Under the pieces are notes generated by a model. It did no database searches and was not told where the DNA came from. It saw only the letters and a list, made by a program, of their open reading frames with translations. The translations under genes were made by a program, and so were the position numbers. Positions 28,497 to 37,831 of a DNA stretch of 61,456 nt are shown here, one piece after another; within the stretch, counting starts at the first letter, position 1, and the number at the start of each line of letters is the position of its first letter. Origin of the DNA: a bacterium (GTDB taxonomy: Bacteria > Actinomycetota > Coriobacteriia > Coriobacteriales > CADBOM01); the NCBI GenBank assembly GCA_024698685.1, contig JAILQZ010000012.1, positions 1 through 61,456 of the forward strand. Reading direction: 5' to 3'.

Positions 28497-30188
28497 CTAG
28501 GCTTGCGACTCCTCCAATGCGCCTGTCGCAATGGCCTCGGCCTCAGCGGGCGCTTCGGCCTCGATGGCAGCTTCGGCCTCGGCGGGCTCTGCGGGCACGT
28601 ACGGATAGGTCTCGTTGTCGACGATGTAGTCGTCATCCATGTAGTGCTCGAATAGCTCGACGACGTCATCCGAAGGCGGCTTGGTGATCAGGCTGACGAC
28701 CACATTGACGATGAGCGCGAGCAGGAACGCGGGCAGCAGCTCGTAGATGTTGAAGATTCCGCCGTAGGCAGACTGCAGTGCGTTCCAGATGACGACGGTC
28801 GCGCCACCGGTGACCATGCCGCCGATGGCTCCAGCCATGTTGGCCCTCTTCCAGAAGAGGGAGAGGAGCATTACCGGGCCGAACGCGGCGCCGAAGCCAG
28901 CCCATGCATAGGAGACGATGTTGAAGATGTTCGAGTTCTGGTCGCGCGCGATGAACATTCCGAAGAGCAGCACCGCGACGAGAGCGCAGCGGGAGACGAA
29001 CATGACGGTGCGGTCGGAGGCGTCCTTCTTGATGACGCCCTTGAAGAGGTCGTTGGCGATCGAGCTGCCGACGATCAGCATGTAGGAGTCGGAGGAGCTC
29101 ATCGTCGCTGCGAAGATTCCGGAGACGACGACGCCGGTGACGACTGCCGGGAGGATCATCTTGGAGAGGACGACGAAGATGGTCTCGGCGCTGGATGCGG
29201 TGAGCAGCGTCGTCGGGATGATGGCGCGGCCGATGAGACCGATCAGGACCGCCGCGGCCAGGGAGATGATGACCCAGACGACCGCGATGCGGCGGGAGCG
29301 CTTGATGCTCTCGGGCTTCTCGATGCCCATGAAGCGGACGAGGACCTGCGGGACGCCGAAGTAGCCGAGACCCCAGGACATCGTGGAGATGATGGTGATG
29401 AAGCCGTAGCTAGCGGGCTCGCCGAAGAGCGGAGCGCCGTTCTGGACGACTTGGGTCACTCCGTCGGCGCCGAGGACAGGCGTTGCCATCGAGGTTGCGG
29501 AGAGGAATCCGGGGATGTCCTTGAGGAAGGCCACGGTGTTCTCGACCCCACCGGCTGCGGTGATCGAGCCGATGAAGATCACGAGGATGGCGACGATCAT
29601 CAGCAGGCCCTGGATGAGGTCGGTGGTGCAGACGGAGAGGTATCCGCCGGCGAAGGTGTAGATGAAGACGAGCAGCGCGCCGATAACCATCATCGTCCCG
29701 TAGTTCAGGTCGAACAGCGAGGCGAAGAGCTTGCCGCAGGTGGCGAAGCAGCTGCCGACGTAGACGCAGAAGAAGAGGAGGATGACGAGAGCCGCGATCG
29801 TCTTGATGATGCCCTTCGTGTCGCCGAAGCGGTTGGCGAAGAAGCTCGGGATGGTGATCGCGTTGTTGGCCTTCTGCGAGTACTTGCGCAGCCTCTTGGC
29901 CACGAAGAGCCAGTTGAGGTAGGTTCCGATGGCCAGTCCGATGGCGGTCCACATCGCATCGGACGCACCGCAGAAGTATGCGACGCCCGGCAGGCCCATC
30001 AGCAGCCATCCGCTCATGTCCGACGCCTCGGCCGAAAGCGCGGTTGCCCAGACGCCGATCTTGCGCCCTCCGAGGAAGTAGTTCTCGGAAGACTCGTTCG
30101 AACGCCTGGCGAAGTAGAATCCGATGATCAGGATCACGACGATGTAAATGCCCATCACGGCAAGCGTGATCATATCTCCATGACTCAT
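28497..30188 (-). CDS. putP: Sodium:solute symporter, PutP-like (proline)
   Basis: A 563-residue SSS-family carrier with about 13 helices. NYFLGGRKIGVWATALSAEASDMSGWLLMG (from about res 36) is the sodium/proline symporter motif. AGGYLSVCTTDLIQGLLM and IFAATMSSSDSYMLIVGSS (sodium-site serines) are also typical. The C-terminus has a 25-residue Ala/Glu/Pro-rich tail of low complexity. ATG 30188 follows GGGAGGAATC; an upstream TTG overlaps that site. Proline is the best guess for substrate. Confidence 0.9.
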   Translation of the reverse strand: MSHGDMITLAVMGIYIVVILIIGFYFARRSNESSENYFLGGRKIGVWATALSAEASDMSGWLLMGLPGVAYFCGASDAMWTAIGLAIGTYLNWLFVAKRLRKYSQKANNAITIPSFFANRFGDTKGIIKTIAALVILLFFCVYVGSCFATCGKLFASLFDLNYGTMMVIGALLVFIYTFAGGYLSVCTTDLIQGLLMIVAILVIFIGSITAAGGVENTVAFLKDIPGFLSATSMATPVLGADGVTQVVQNGAPLFGEPASYGFITIISTMSWGLGYFGVPQVLVRFMGIEKPESIKRSRRIAVVWVIISLAAAVLIGLIGRAIIPTTLLTASSAETIFVVLSKMILPAVVTGVVVSGIFAATMSSSDSYMLIVGSSIANDLFKGVIKKDASDRTVMFVSRCALVAVLLFGMFIARDQNSNIFNIVSYAWAGFGAAFGPVMLLSLFWKRANMAGAIGGMVTGGATVVIWNALQSAYGGIFNIYELLPAFLLALIVNVVVSLITKPPSDDVVELFEHYMDDDYIVDNETYPYVPAEPAEAEAAIEAEAPAEAEAIATGALEESQA

Positions 30189-30274
30189 GATTCCTCCCAA
30201 GATCGAGCAATATCGAAGAAAATCAATAAAGATGTAGCAGCTATTCTATTGGATGAATGAGATTCTGTCCCGAT

Positions 30275-31531
30275 TTACTGGAAATACGGCCTGTATAAGT
30301 CGGTATGGCTCTTCGGGTCGTCGGGAAATAGAAGTGCATAAAGCTCGATGAAATAGTCATCGGTCATCGATGCGATGTAATCGACCACTATGTCATCGTG
30401 CGATTCCTGCGCATATTTGGGGTTGCGCGTCGACATGAACCAGGCGTTCATGTGCTCGGTGAAGATAGGCGATTCCTCGCGTCCGGCATCGAGGTCGTCG
30501 AGCAGCTTGTGGTAGAGCTCGCGCATCATCGGGAAGACGAATCGACGCAGCTTGCCCTCGCCCTCCTGGTCATACATGTAGATGGTCTCGTTGTTGAGGG
30601 CCTTCAGCCTGCGGATCTCGTCGGAGACCTCGACATCCATCGCGATGCGGTCGCACCCGATGCTGTTCTTGATGATGTTGAAGGTCGCGTTCTGGATCAG
30701 CATGCTGTTGTTGGAGCCCAGGAAGCTGTCGAGGTAGTACTCGCCCTTCGAGATGATTCCCACGTTGAGCGCATCCTGACGGTCCTTGCCGAGGTAGGCG
30801 AGGATGTCGCAGATGCGCACCACGCAGCCTTCGAGCGTGCTCGGGCGTAAAAACGAGCTGCGGCCGTTTTCGACGTAGCACGACTCCATGAGCTCGTCGA
30901 GCGCGTCGAAGCCATCGCAAGGCGAGGTGGTGTATTCTGCGAAGTTGTTCTCGCCGCAGTGGCAGAGGATTCCGTTGTAGGTCTGCAGCGAGAGGTTGCA
31001 GGGGGAGACGGTGCGCAGCGCGCGCACGCTGTGGACGTTGTGGTTGAAGTAGCGCCCGGTGCGCTCGTGGTAGATCTCGCTGAGGAAATGCTCGCCGGCG
31101 TGGCCGAAGGGGGTGTGCCCGGCATCGTGACCGAGCGCGATAGCCTCGATGAGAGCCCCGTTGAGCCGCAGCGCCTCGCCGATCTTGCGTGCGGTTTGCG
31201 CGACGAGCTGCACATGGAAGCCGCGCCGCGAGATGTCGTCGTCGCGGAAGAGCGAGAATACCTGCGTCTTATCGTTTCCCCTGTTGAAGAAGGGGTTGTT
31301 GATGATGCGGTCGACATCGGCCCTGAAGGACGGGCGGATGAACTCGAGGCCATCTGCGGCAACCTTGGATGGCTGCTCGTAGATGGCCTCTTCGTCTCTT
31401 GTGGCGAAGGTGGATAGGCGCGACTGCTTGGCTCGATAGTTCGACTCGATGAAGTCGATCTGGTCTTGGGTCAGCGTGAAGAAAGCCTCCTTGGCCTCCT
31501 GCTGCCTTGCCCTCTTGCCGTTGTCTGCCAT
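30275..31531 (-). CDS. HD-domain dNTP triphosphohydrolase (dGTPase-like)
   Basis: A 418-residue protein. Metal-binding HD motifs: RGFHVQLVAQTA (first His), GHDAGHTPFGHAGE (His-Asp, about res 134-147) and RICDILAYLGKD (late Asp), in the order of dGTPases that cut dNTPs to deoxynucleosides plus triphosphate. RTVSPCNLSLQTYNGILCH is also typical. Usual physiological role: control of dNTP pools. It stands just upstream of the symporter gene, same strand. Confidence 0.9.
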   Translation of the reverse strand: MADNGKRARQQEAKEAFFTLTQDQIDFIESNYRAKQSRLSTFATRDEEAIYEQPSKVAADGLEFIRPSFRADVDRIINNPFFNRGNDKTQVFSLFRDDDISRRGFHVQLVAQTARKIGEALRLNGALIEAIALGHDAGHTPFGHAGEHFLSEIYHERTGRYFNHNVHSVRALRTVSPCNLSLQTYNGILCHCGENNFAEYTTSPCDGFDALDELMESCYVENGRSSFLRPSTLEGCVVRICDILAYLGKDRQDALNVGIISKGEYYLDSFLGSNNSMLIQNATFNIIKNSIGCDRIAMDVEVSDEIRRLKALNNETIYMYDQEGEGKLRRFVFPMMRELYHKLLDDLDAGREESPIFTEHMNAWFMSTRNPKYAQESHDDIVVDYIASMTDDYFIELYALLFPDDPKSHTDLYRPYFQ

Positions 31532-31552
31532 GCGCCCCGATCCCCGCGCTTC

Positions 31553-32101
31553 CTAGAATGCCGCGATGAGCTCCTCGTTGGTGTAGGCGTCAGCGCCGTA
31601 GCACTCCTTGAGGTATGCGAGTCCGCCCTCGTACTGCTCCGGGGTGAAGGAGTTCAGGCACTCCTTGGCCGCGACGACGTCATAGCCGAGGCAATACGCG
31701 TCTGCCGAGGTATGGCGGCAGCACATATGGCAATGCAGGCCGGTGATGACGACGGTCTCGACGCCGAGCTCGCGAAGGAGGATATCGAGGTTGGTCTGGA
31801 AGAAGCCGGAATAGCGGCGCTTCGGGACGACGTAGTCGGCATCGCAGAGGCCGAGCTCGGGGATGACCTCGGCGCCAGGGGTTCCGACGATTGCGTGGTC
31901 GCCCCAGAGGGCCAGCTCGCGGTCGATGTCCTTGATGTGCGCGTCATTGCAGAAGATGACCGGCACGCCCTTCTCGCGTGCTGCCGCGAGAAGCTGTGCG
32001 GTGGGCTCTACGATGGCGGTTGCGAAGGGGCCGCCGAGCGGTCCGGTCACGAAGTCGTTGAGCATGTCCACTACGAGGATCGCTGGTTTCTTAAGCTCCA
32101 T
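31553..32101 (-). CDS. Isochorismatase-fold cysteine hydrolase
   Basis: A 182-residue protein. The catalytic triad is visible as Asp12 in VVDMLNDF, Lys in PKRRYSGFF (about res 93) and Cys in HCHMCCRHTSADA (about 127). This pattern belongs to nicotinamidase-like and isochorismatase-like hydrolases. Several extra cysteines surround the nucleophile. It is not a clear nicotinamidase, as the usual zinc DxHxxxH site is only partly matched (DAHIKDID). Substrate unknown. Confidence 0.87.
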   Translation of the reverse strand: MELKKPAILVVDMLNDFVTGPLGGPFATAIVEPTAQLLAAAREKGVPVIFCNDAHIKDIDRELALWGDHAIVGTPGAEVIPELGLCDADYVVPKRRYSGFFQTNLDILLRELGVETVVITGLHCHMCCRHTSADAYCLGYDVVAAKECLNSFTPEQYEGGLAYLKECYGADAYTNEELIAAF

Positions 32102-32170
32102 GGTTTTCTCCTTCTCTCGTTGCTTTCGATTCGGTTGATTCGTTCCAATAACAATTCTAATGCGTTTTGC

Positions 32171-32374
32171 CTATTTGTCTTCGAGTTGTACCTCGGTTTC
32201 CGCCATTTGTCCGATTACAAGCTCGTAGGGGATGAATACCTGGCCGCAATTCGGGCACGCGTCGACATCGTTGGAGAACGAGACGCCCATGTACTCGAAG
32301 TTGGAGGAGATCTTCTCGAGAGGCACGTTGCACTTGCAGCAGATCAGCTCTCGCTCAGGGATTGGGACACCCAT
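32171..32374 (-). CDS. Small zinc-ribbon redox protein (DVU_1557-like, by context)
   Basis: A 67-residue soluble protein with two Cys knuckles, CCKC (res 12-15) and CPNC, 24 residues apart, as in a zinc ribbon or rubredoxin-like site. ATG 32374 has AAGGAGGGG upstream, inside the end of the preceding gene; the two genes overlap by 31 bases, which indicates tight coupling. From memory, a small protein of this sort sits next to the aldehyde oxidoreductase and a flavin-dicluster protein in Desulfovibrio (DVU_1557 family). It may shuttle electrons or help assemble a cofactor. Confidence 0.75.
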   Translation of the reverse strand: MGVPIPERELICCKCNVPLEKISSNFEYMGVSFSNDVDACPNCGQVFIPYELVIGQMAETEVQLEDK

Positions 32375-34635
32375 TGCTTCCCCTCCTTGATATGCATGCG
32401 GTGGCAGTATGCGTCGAGAATCTCCCATGCGCTGCCTTGCGGCCTGTACTTGACCCAATAGGTCATGAACCCGATCTGCAGATGGCCGATGAAGCAATCC
32501 TCTTCGGGGTAGTAGAGCTTTTGGTTGTGAGCCTCGCAGTGCGCAAGCGTTTGCGCGATGTCGCTGATGTAGATCCAGCGGTCGCTGATGGTCTGGGCGA
32601 GCTCGTCGCCGATGATCAGCTCGAGATCGCCGGTTTGGGGCTTGGGCTCGGAGGCTTCGCGGCCCCAGACGTTCGCCTCGAGCTCGCGCTTGGTGGCGAA
32701 GCGGTTCTCCCTGCGCTGGGTTAGCAGGGGAGACGCTGCGGTGGAGGGGTTGAGGCCCAGCGCGATGTCGAGGATGTGCGCGCAGTCTCCGCAGCTCGCA
32801 TGCAGCGTGTTGCGGCAGTTCGTGCAGTAGGTGACGATCGTGCGGCCCTCGCCCATCCTCTCGACGGCGCGCTTCGCGACGCTGTTCGCCATCTTGTCGT
32901 TGGCGAGCCGGTATTGGCCGCCCCAGCCGCAGCAGGCGGCCTCTCCGAGCGCGTCGTTCTCGCACGCCACGCGCAGGCCAGCCTTCTCGACGAGCCTCCT
33001 TGCGCCCTCGCGCGATGCGCTGTCGAGCCTGGTGGAGCAGGGGTGGAAGAGGCTGACCTCCTCACTGGATGCGACGGTCTTGCCGAGGCCGGCTTCGATG
33101 GCTTCCGCGAACTCGGGCAGCTCGTAGAGAGAGACGACTTGCGCCTCGGGGATCGCCTCGGCCAGCTGGAAGATGCAGCTGGTGCATGCGCAGATCAGCT
33201 TTGGCCTGTCAAGCGACTCCCATTCCTCGCGCAGCCTGCGCTGATGAGCCGCCCTGCCCGCCACGTTGCCTGCCCAATACTCCGGTGCTCCGCAGCAGGT
33301 GAGCATCAGCGAGGTGCCCGGGAGCGCCTTGCGCAGCAGCTCGTAGGTCTTGGTGACGTAGCGTGGGTCGGAGGCGCCGAGCTGGCAGCCAGGGAAGAAC
33401 GCGAATTCGCCGGGCTCGCTGCCGGGGCTGTCGATGAGCTGCGCAGCCTGCGACGTGGCCTCGGCCATGTCGCGCAGCCAGAACTCGGAGTAGGCCACCG
33501 GCATCGTGCCCTCCTCGAACATCTGGGCGCGCGCATCCTCGAAGACGGCGCGCACGTCGACTCCGTAGGGGCAGATGTCCTTGCAGATGCCGCAGAAATC
33601 GCAGCTGGCTACCATGCGCGTTGCCAGGCGCGTGTTGGAGGCGGGGGCAACCGTGCTGCGCACCGTCTCGGCCATGCGGTCGGGGTACTTGCTGAACTCG
33701 GGGATCAGCGGGCATTGCTTCATGCAGATGTCGCAGTCGCAAAGGAGGCATCGCTGCGCCTCGGCGAGGGCCTCCTCCATCGTGTACGCATCGCCCGCAG
33801 GCTCGATGCGCGGAGTTTCGACGAGAAGCGCCGGGTCGGGCTTGTTCGACTTCTCGCGCGGGGGGAACGTCAGGTCGAGGGTGCTGCCGGTGTTGATGTA
33901 CATCTCCATCATGTTGGCGGCCTCGTTGCCGTGCCTGACCGCCTCGGCAGGCGTGGAGCCTATCAGCGAGCCGCCGAAGAAGACGTTTCCGTTGACCATG
34001 AGAGGGGAGCGCCTGATGGCGCGCTCGAGCAGACCGAAGTCCTCGCCGCCGGCGCCGGTGGCCACGTAGATCGTCTGCGCATCGATCTCGCGCAGCTCCT
34101 CGAGCGTGGTTATGGGCGTCGAGAGCCTGAGCTCATAGCTCCTATGCTTGAACTGGTGCTCGATTTCGGAAAGGTAGATCTCCTTGTCGAGCAGCTGGGC
34201 GAGCGATCCGCCGACTTCGTCGCGCGCCTCGTAGAGCGTCACGTTGTACTTGCGCTCGGCGAGCCTGATGGCGCACGCCAAGCCGCTCAGCCCCGCACCG
34301 ATGATGGCGATGCGATGCTCCTTGGCGGGGACGTTGAGCTTGATGGGGTCGGTGCGCTTGGCGCTGTCGATGATCGCGCGCTCGATGCCTCGAAGGTTGA
34401 GCGGCGCGTCGGTCGAGTTGCGCTCGCAGACGCGCTCGCACGGGGCATCGCAGATGTTGCAGATGATCTTGGGAAAGATGACCGCATCGCGCAGCAGGCG
34501 ATAGGCCGAGTCGATCTTGCCGCGCTTGAAGCGCGCTATCAGCGTCTTGATATCGAGGTTGAAGGGGCAGTGCGCGGAGCACGCCGGCGGCTGGCCATGC
34601 GTGCAGTCCGCAAGCATCTTGGCATAGTCCTTCAT
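32344..34635 (-). CDS. Flavin-dependent pyridine nucleotide oxidoreductase / dicluster / CCG-domain fusion
   Basis: A 763-residue fusion. Domains: GltD-type N-terminal Fe-S domain (res 1-95, with CSAHCPFN and CNICDAPCERVC); a FAD/NAD-binding fold (about 105-235, with IIGAGLSGLACAIRLAE); two 4Fe-4S clusters (CLLCDCDICMKQCP and CDFCGICKDICPYG, about 300-365); two HdrB-like CCG domains (FFPGCQLG, CCGAPEYW, FHPCSTRLDS, ACCGWGGQY, YCTNCRNTL, about 410-635); and a C-terminal domain of about 100 residues I do not recognise. It could pass electrons between NAD(P)H and low-potential or thiol partners. ATG 34635 follows GAGGG. It lies between the zinc-ribbon and Mop copy 2 genes. Confidence 0.88.
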   Translation of the reverse strand: MKDYAKMLADCTHGQPPACSAHCPFNLDIKTLIARFKRGKIDSAYRLLRDAVIFPKIICNICDAPCERVCERNSTDAPLNLRGIERAIIDSAKRTDPIKLNVPAKEHRIAIIGAGLSGLACAIRLAERKYNVTLYEARDEVGGSLAQLLDKEIYLSEIEHQFKHRSYELRLSTPITTLEELREIDAQTIYVATGAGGEDFGLLERAIRRSPLMVNGNVFFGGSLIGSTPAEAVRHGNEAANMMEMYINTGSTLDLTFPPREKSNKPDPALLVETPRIEPAGDAYTMEEALAEAQRCLLCDCDICMKQCPLIPEFSKYPDRMAETVRSTVAPASNTRLATRMVASCDFCGICKDICPYGVDVRAVFEDARAQMFEEGTMPVAYSEFWLRDMAEATSQAAQLIDSPGSEPGEFAFFPGCQLGASDPRYVTKTYELLRKALPGTSLMLTCCGAPEYWAGNVAGRAAHQRRLREEWESLDRPKLICACTSCIFQLAEAIPEAQVVSLYELPEFAEAIEAGLGKTVASSEEVSLFHPCSTRLDSASREGARRLVEKAGLRVACENDALGEAACCGWGGQYRLANDKMANSVAKRAVERMGEGRTIVTYCTNCRNTLHASCGDCAHILDIALGLNPSTAASPLLTQRRENRFATKRELEANVWGREASEPKPQTGDLELIIGDELAQTISDRWIYISDIAQTLAHCEAHNQKLYYPEEDCFIGHLQIGFMTYWVKYRPQGSAWEILDAYCHRMHIKEGKQWVSQSLSES

Positions 34636-34686
34636 GCGCACCCTCGCTGTTCGCCGGCATTTCCTTCGACTTTCGATTATACAGCC

Positions 34687-34722
34687 GAAAAAGAGCTCCC
34701 CGGCCTACGCCTTGGGGAGCTC
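34687..34722 (-). terminator. Intrinsic terminator after Mop copy 2
   Basis: On the minus strand, GAGCTCCCC, a 12-base loop, GGGGAGCTC, then TTTTT. It separates Mop copy 2 from the fusion gene. Confidence 0.88.
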
Positions 34723-34749
34723 CTCTCGCTTGGGGCATGTGCGGCAACG

Positions 34750-37626
34750 CTACATCTGCAGCATCGGGCTTCCCATGAGAGCCACGGGGTTCTCGACGAT
34801 CTCCTCGACCTCATCCCAGAACTCGGAGCCCATGTAGTACTCCTCGGGCTCGGGGCACGGCTGGCCAGCGGCTATCGCGTCGAGGCCGGCCTTGACCTTG
34901 TCGGGCGTTGCGGGAATCTCGTGGATCCTGACGCCGCATGCGTCGTCGATCGCGTTGAGGACGGCGACATGGTCGGAGGACTGGAACATCTCGGAGCAGC
35001 CGGAGGAGCCGAACTCCGCGTTGCTGCGCTCGTTGTTGCAGAACATGATCTCGATGTCATCGGGGATCATCTCGCAGTCGGGGATGCCCGCGCCGATCAT
35101 GTTGCCGTGCTTCTTGACGTCGGAGTAGTCCTCGGAAAGCGCGAAGCCGATCGAGTGCGAGATTCCTCCGAAGCCCTGGCCCAGCACCGAGTTGAGGTTG
35201 CCGACCCTGCCGATGTCGCAGATCGCCTTCATGCCGAGGACCTTGACCTTGCCCGTAGCGGTGTCGACCTCGACCTCGGCCAGGTAGATGGCGTACATGT
35301 AGGTGGGGATCGGCGAGCCGTTGCCGTCGTTCGGGTCGAGCTCGACGAGCCCGTCGATGTGGGCTCCGTTGATCCAGGTGCCCTCGTATGCGGTGTCGAT
35401 GCCCTCGGCGACGCACTCGTCATAGGTGCGGAACGTGCCGTCGTCCTTCTTGAGTGCCTTCATCATGTCATTGGCTGCGAGCACTACCGCGTGCGAGTTC
35501 ATCATGTGCGAGCGCGAGCCGGCTGCAGGGCCGGAGTCGGGGCAGAACTTCGTATCGTTGGTGCGGATGACGACTTGATCGGGGGTGATGCCCATCTCCT
35601 TGAGCGCCTGCGCGACGACGAGCTGGTTGCCCGCGTCGGCACCCTGGCCCATCTCCTCCCAGGTGTTGTAGACCTCGACCTTGCCATCGGGGCGCAGCTC
35701 GAGGCGGGCGCCCGCCATATCTCCGCCACCGGTGGTGCAGTTGTATCCTCCGAGCGCCAGTCCTACGCCGCGACGCTTCTCCGGAGTGCTCTCGGCCTCG
35801 GCTCGAGCCTTGGCCTCCTTGTAGAAGGGTTCGATGCGCTCGAGCAGCTCGGGGGAGCTGATCTCGAAGTAGGGATAGTTCGTCGTCATGAGGTCGCCAT
35901 TGTGAGCGACGTTGATCTTGCGGAACCCGAGCGGGTCGATGCCCACCTTGCGAGCGAGCATGTCGACGATCGCCTCGCCGCAGGAGTACGCCTGCGGGGA
36001 GCCGAAGCCGCGGTAGGTGGTGCAGAACGCATGGTTCGTGGTGGCTCCGCGCACGAGTCCGGTGATGTTGGGGATCACGTAGTGGAATCCGTTGAACAGG
36101 GCGAAGCGCTGGAGGATGCTGGTGAGCACCATCGGGTAGGCTCCGCCGTCGACGCCGAAGTCGTACTTGAACGCGGTGATCTTGCCGCTCTCATCGCACG
36201 CCATGGTCGCGTTGCTGTAGCTGGCTGCGCGCTTGCCGCTGAAGTGCTGGAACTCCTCCCAGCTCAGGGAGAGCGAGATCGGGCGTCCGTCGAGCGCCAG
36301 CGATGCCACCGCAGCCAGAGCGAAGCCGTTGAGGCCCATGCCCCAGCCGAAGGTGCCGCCGGTTGGGTTCAAGACAACGCGGATCTTGTCAGGGGGCAGG
36401 CCGATAGCCTGCGAGATCGCGAACTTGACCAGGTAGACGGCTTGCGCCTTGCAGTGGATCGTCAGCAGCCCGTCGGCGTCGACATAGGCCTGCATGACGT
36501 CGCCTTCGATCGACATGTGCGGCTCACGCGAGGTGGAGAAGCTGCTCGTGATGGAATAGGCGGAATCGTCGATGATCTCGTCGATGTTCTCGAAGTCGCC
36601 CTTGAAGACCGGCTGCACGATGAACTGGTTGGCATCGCCAGGATGGATGTCCATCGCGCCGGGAGCGACGGCCTCGACGTAGTTGTGGTACTCGGGGAGC
36701 TGCTCGAGCTCGACTTGGACCTTGGCGGCAGCGGCGCGCGCATGCTCCGGGGAGTCGGCCGCAACCATCGCGACGACGTCGCCGTAGCGGTAGATCGTCT
36801 CGCCGCAGAGGACGGGAGCGTTCAGGAACTTCTGCTTGTCGCGGGGATGGCGTGCGGGCATGCCGAGGTTGTTGGTGCCCTTGACATCGTCGGCCGTGAT
36901 CGCCTTGATGAAGCCGGGCATCTTCTCGGCTTCGGAGAAGTCGATCGAGAGGACCTTGGCATGATAGGCCTTGCGCGGCTGGACGATGGCGATGTAGATC
37001 GTCTCGTCGGGCATCTTCAGCGCGATGTCGTCGCCGTAGTCGCAAAGGCCGGTGACCTTGGCCAGCGCGTCGGGCCTCGGGATGGCCGAGCCGTAGAACT
37101 CGCCGTCCTCGGGCATCTTGTAGGTGATGTCGTCCATCGTCTTCTCGCCTCGCATGACCGCAGCGGCCTCCATGACGGCGTCGACGATCTGCTTGTAGCC
37201 GGTGCAGCGGCAGATGTTGCGGTGCTTCTTGAACCAGGCACGCACCTCCTCGCGCGTGGGCGAGGGGTTCTCAAGCAGCAGCTGGTAGGCCGAGACGATG
37301 AATCCAGGGGTGCAGAATCCGCACTGGACCGCTCCGCAGAAGATCCAGGCCTGTTGAAGCGGGTGAAGGTGCTGGGGCGTGCCGATGCCCTCGATCGTGG
37401 TGATCTCGCTGTACTCGGGCACCGCCTTGAGCTTGCGGGTGCAGGAGCGGATCACCTTGCCGTTGAGGATGACCGAGCAGGAGCCGCACATTCCGGTGCC
37501 GCATCCCACCTTGACGCCGGTCAGGCCCAGACGGCGCAGTGCCGTGGCTAGGGTGTCCTTCTCGAGGTCGACGATCATCATTCGGTCAACGCCGTTGACC
37601 TTTAGCCAGTATCTGTTGATTTGCAT
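34750..37626 (-). CDS. Single-chain molybdenum hydroxylase, Mop-like aldehyde oxidoreductase (copy 2)
   Basis: A 958-residue paralogue of the protein at 21038-23908 with the same layout: 2Fe-2S domain (CGTGMCGSC), second 2Fe-2S domain (CGFCTPG, CRCTG), then molybdopterin domains without FAD. I count about eight differences in the first 170 residues, but far more in the molybdenum domain (for example res 395-425 and 475-500). The catalytic Glu is kept in GCSEMFQSSDH. ATG 37626 follows GGGAGAAG. Within a module with the flavin-dicluster fusion, so NAD(P) may be its electron partner. Substrate likely differs from copy 1. Confidence 0.9.
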   Translation of the reverse strand: MQINRYWLKVNGVDRMMIVDLEKDTLATALRRLGLTGVKVGCGTGMCGSCSVILNGKVIRSCTRKLKAVPEYSEITTIEGIGTPQHLHPLQQAWIFCGAVQCGFCTPGFIVSAYQLLLENPSPTREEVRAWFKKHRNICRCTGYKQIVDAVMEAAAVMRGEKTMDDITYKMPEDGEFYGSAIPRPDALAKVTGLCDYGDDIALKMPDETIYIAIVQPRKAYHAKVLSIDFSEAEKMPGFIKAITADDVKGTNNLGMPARHPRDKQKFLNAPVLCGETIYRYGDVVAMVAADSPEHARAAAAKVQVELEQLPEYHNYVEAVAPGAMDIHPGDANQFIVQPVFKGDFENIDEIIDDSAYSITSSFSTSREPHMSIEGDVMQAYVDADGLLTIHCKAQAVYLVKFAISQAIGLPPDKIRVVLNPTGGTFGWGMGLNGFALAAVASLALDGRPISLSLSWEEFQHFSGKRAASYSNATMACDESGKITAFKYDFGVDGGAYPMVLTSILQRFALFNGFHYVIPNITGLVRGATTNHAFCTTYRGFGSPQAYSCGEAIVDMLARKVGIDPLGFRKINVAHNGDLMTTNYPYFEISSPELLERIEPFYKEAKARAEAESTPEKRRGVGLALGGYNCTTGGGDMAGARLELRPDGKVEVYNTWEEMGQGADAGNQLVVAQALKEMGITPDQVVIRTNDTKFCPDSGPAAGSRSHMMNSHAVVLAANDMMKALKKDDGTFRTYDECVAEGIDTAYEGTWINGAHIDGLVELDPNDGNGSPIPTYMYAIYLAEVEVDTATGKVKVLGMKAICDIGRVGNLNSVLGQGFGGISHSIGFALSEDYSDVKKHGNMIGAGIPDCEMIPDDIEIMFCNNERSNAEFGSSGCSEMFQSSDHVAVLNAIDDACGVRIHEIPATPDKVKAGLDAIAAGQPCPEPEEYYMGSEFWDEVEEIVENPVALMGSPMLQM

Positions 37627-37831
37627 GTTTCTTCTCCCAAAAAAGTGACGCTATGAGCAAAAAAGCTGCTCGGTAGAAATTCACTCTAGCACAGCGCACA
37701 ATGGCGACCGCCAAGGATACGGCGAACTGCACGTCCGCACGTTTCCCTTTTTGGCGAATCCGAGCCATGAAGATGGTTTATAGTTTCAGCAGAGGAAAGC
37801 AAGCGCATAGAAAGCGGGAAGGAAGCCAGCT

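Noticed and set aside
32776-37551. A 1591-codon open frame on the plus strand opposite the Mop copy 2 and fusion genes
   Set aside because: It is antisense to two well-recognised proteins; long antisense frames arise from the GC-rich third positions. Its translation is low-complexity Asp/Leu/Val/Arg-rich and matches no family.
21038-37626. Composite transposon bounded by the two Mop copies
   Set aside because: The repeats are full coding genes in direct orientation, with no transposase, terminal inverted repeats or target-site duplication visible.
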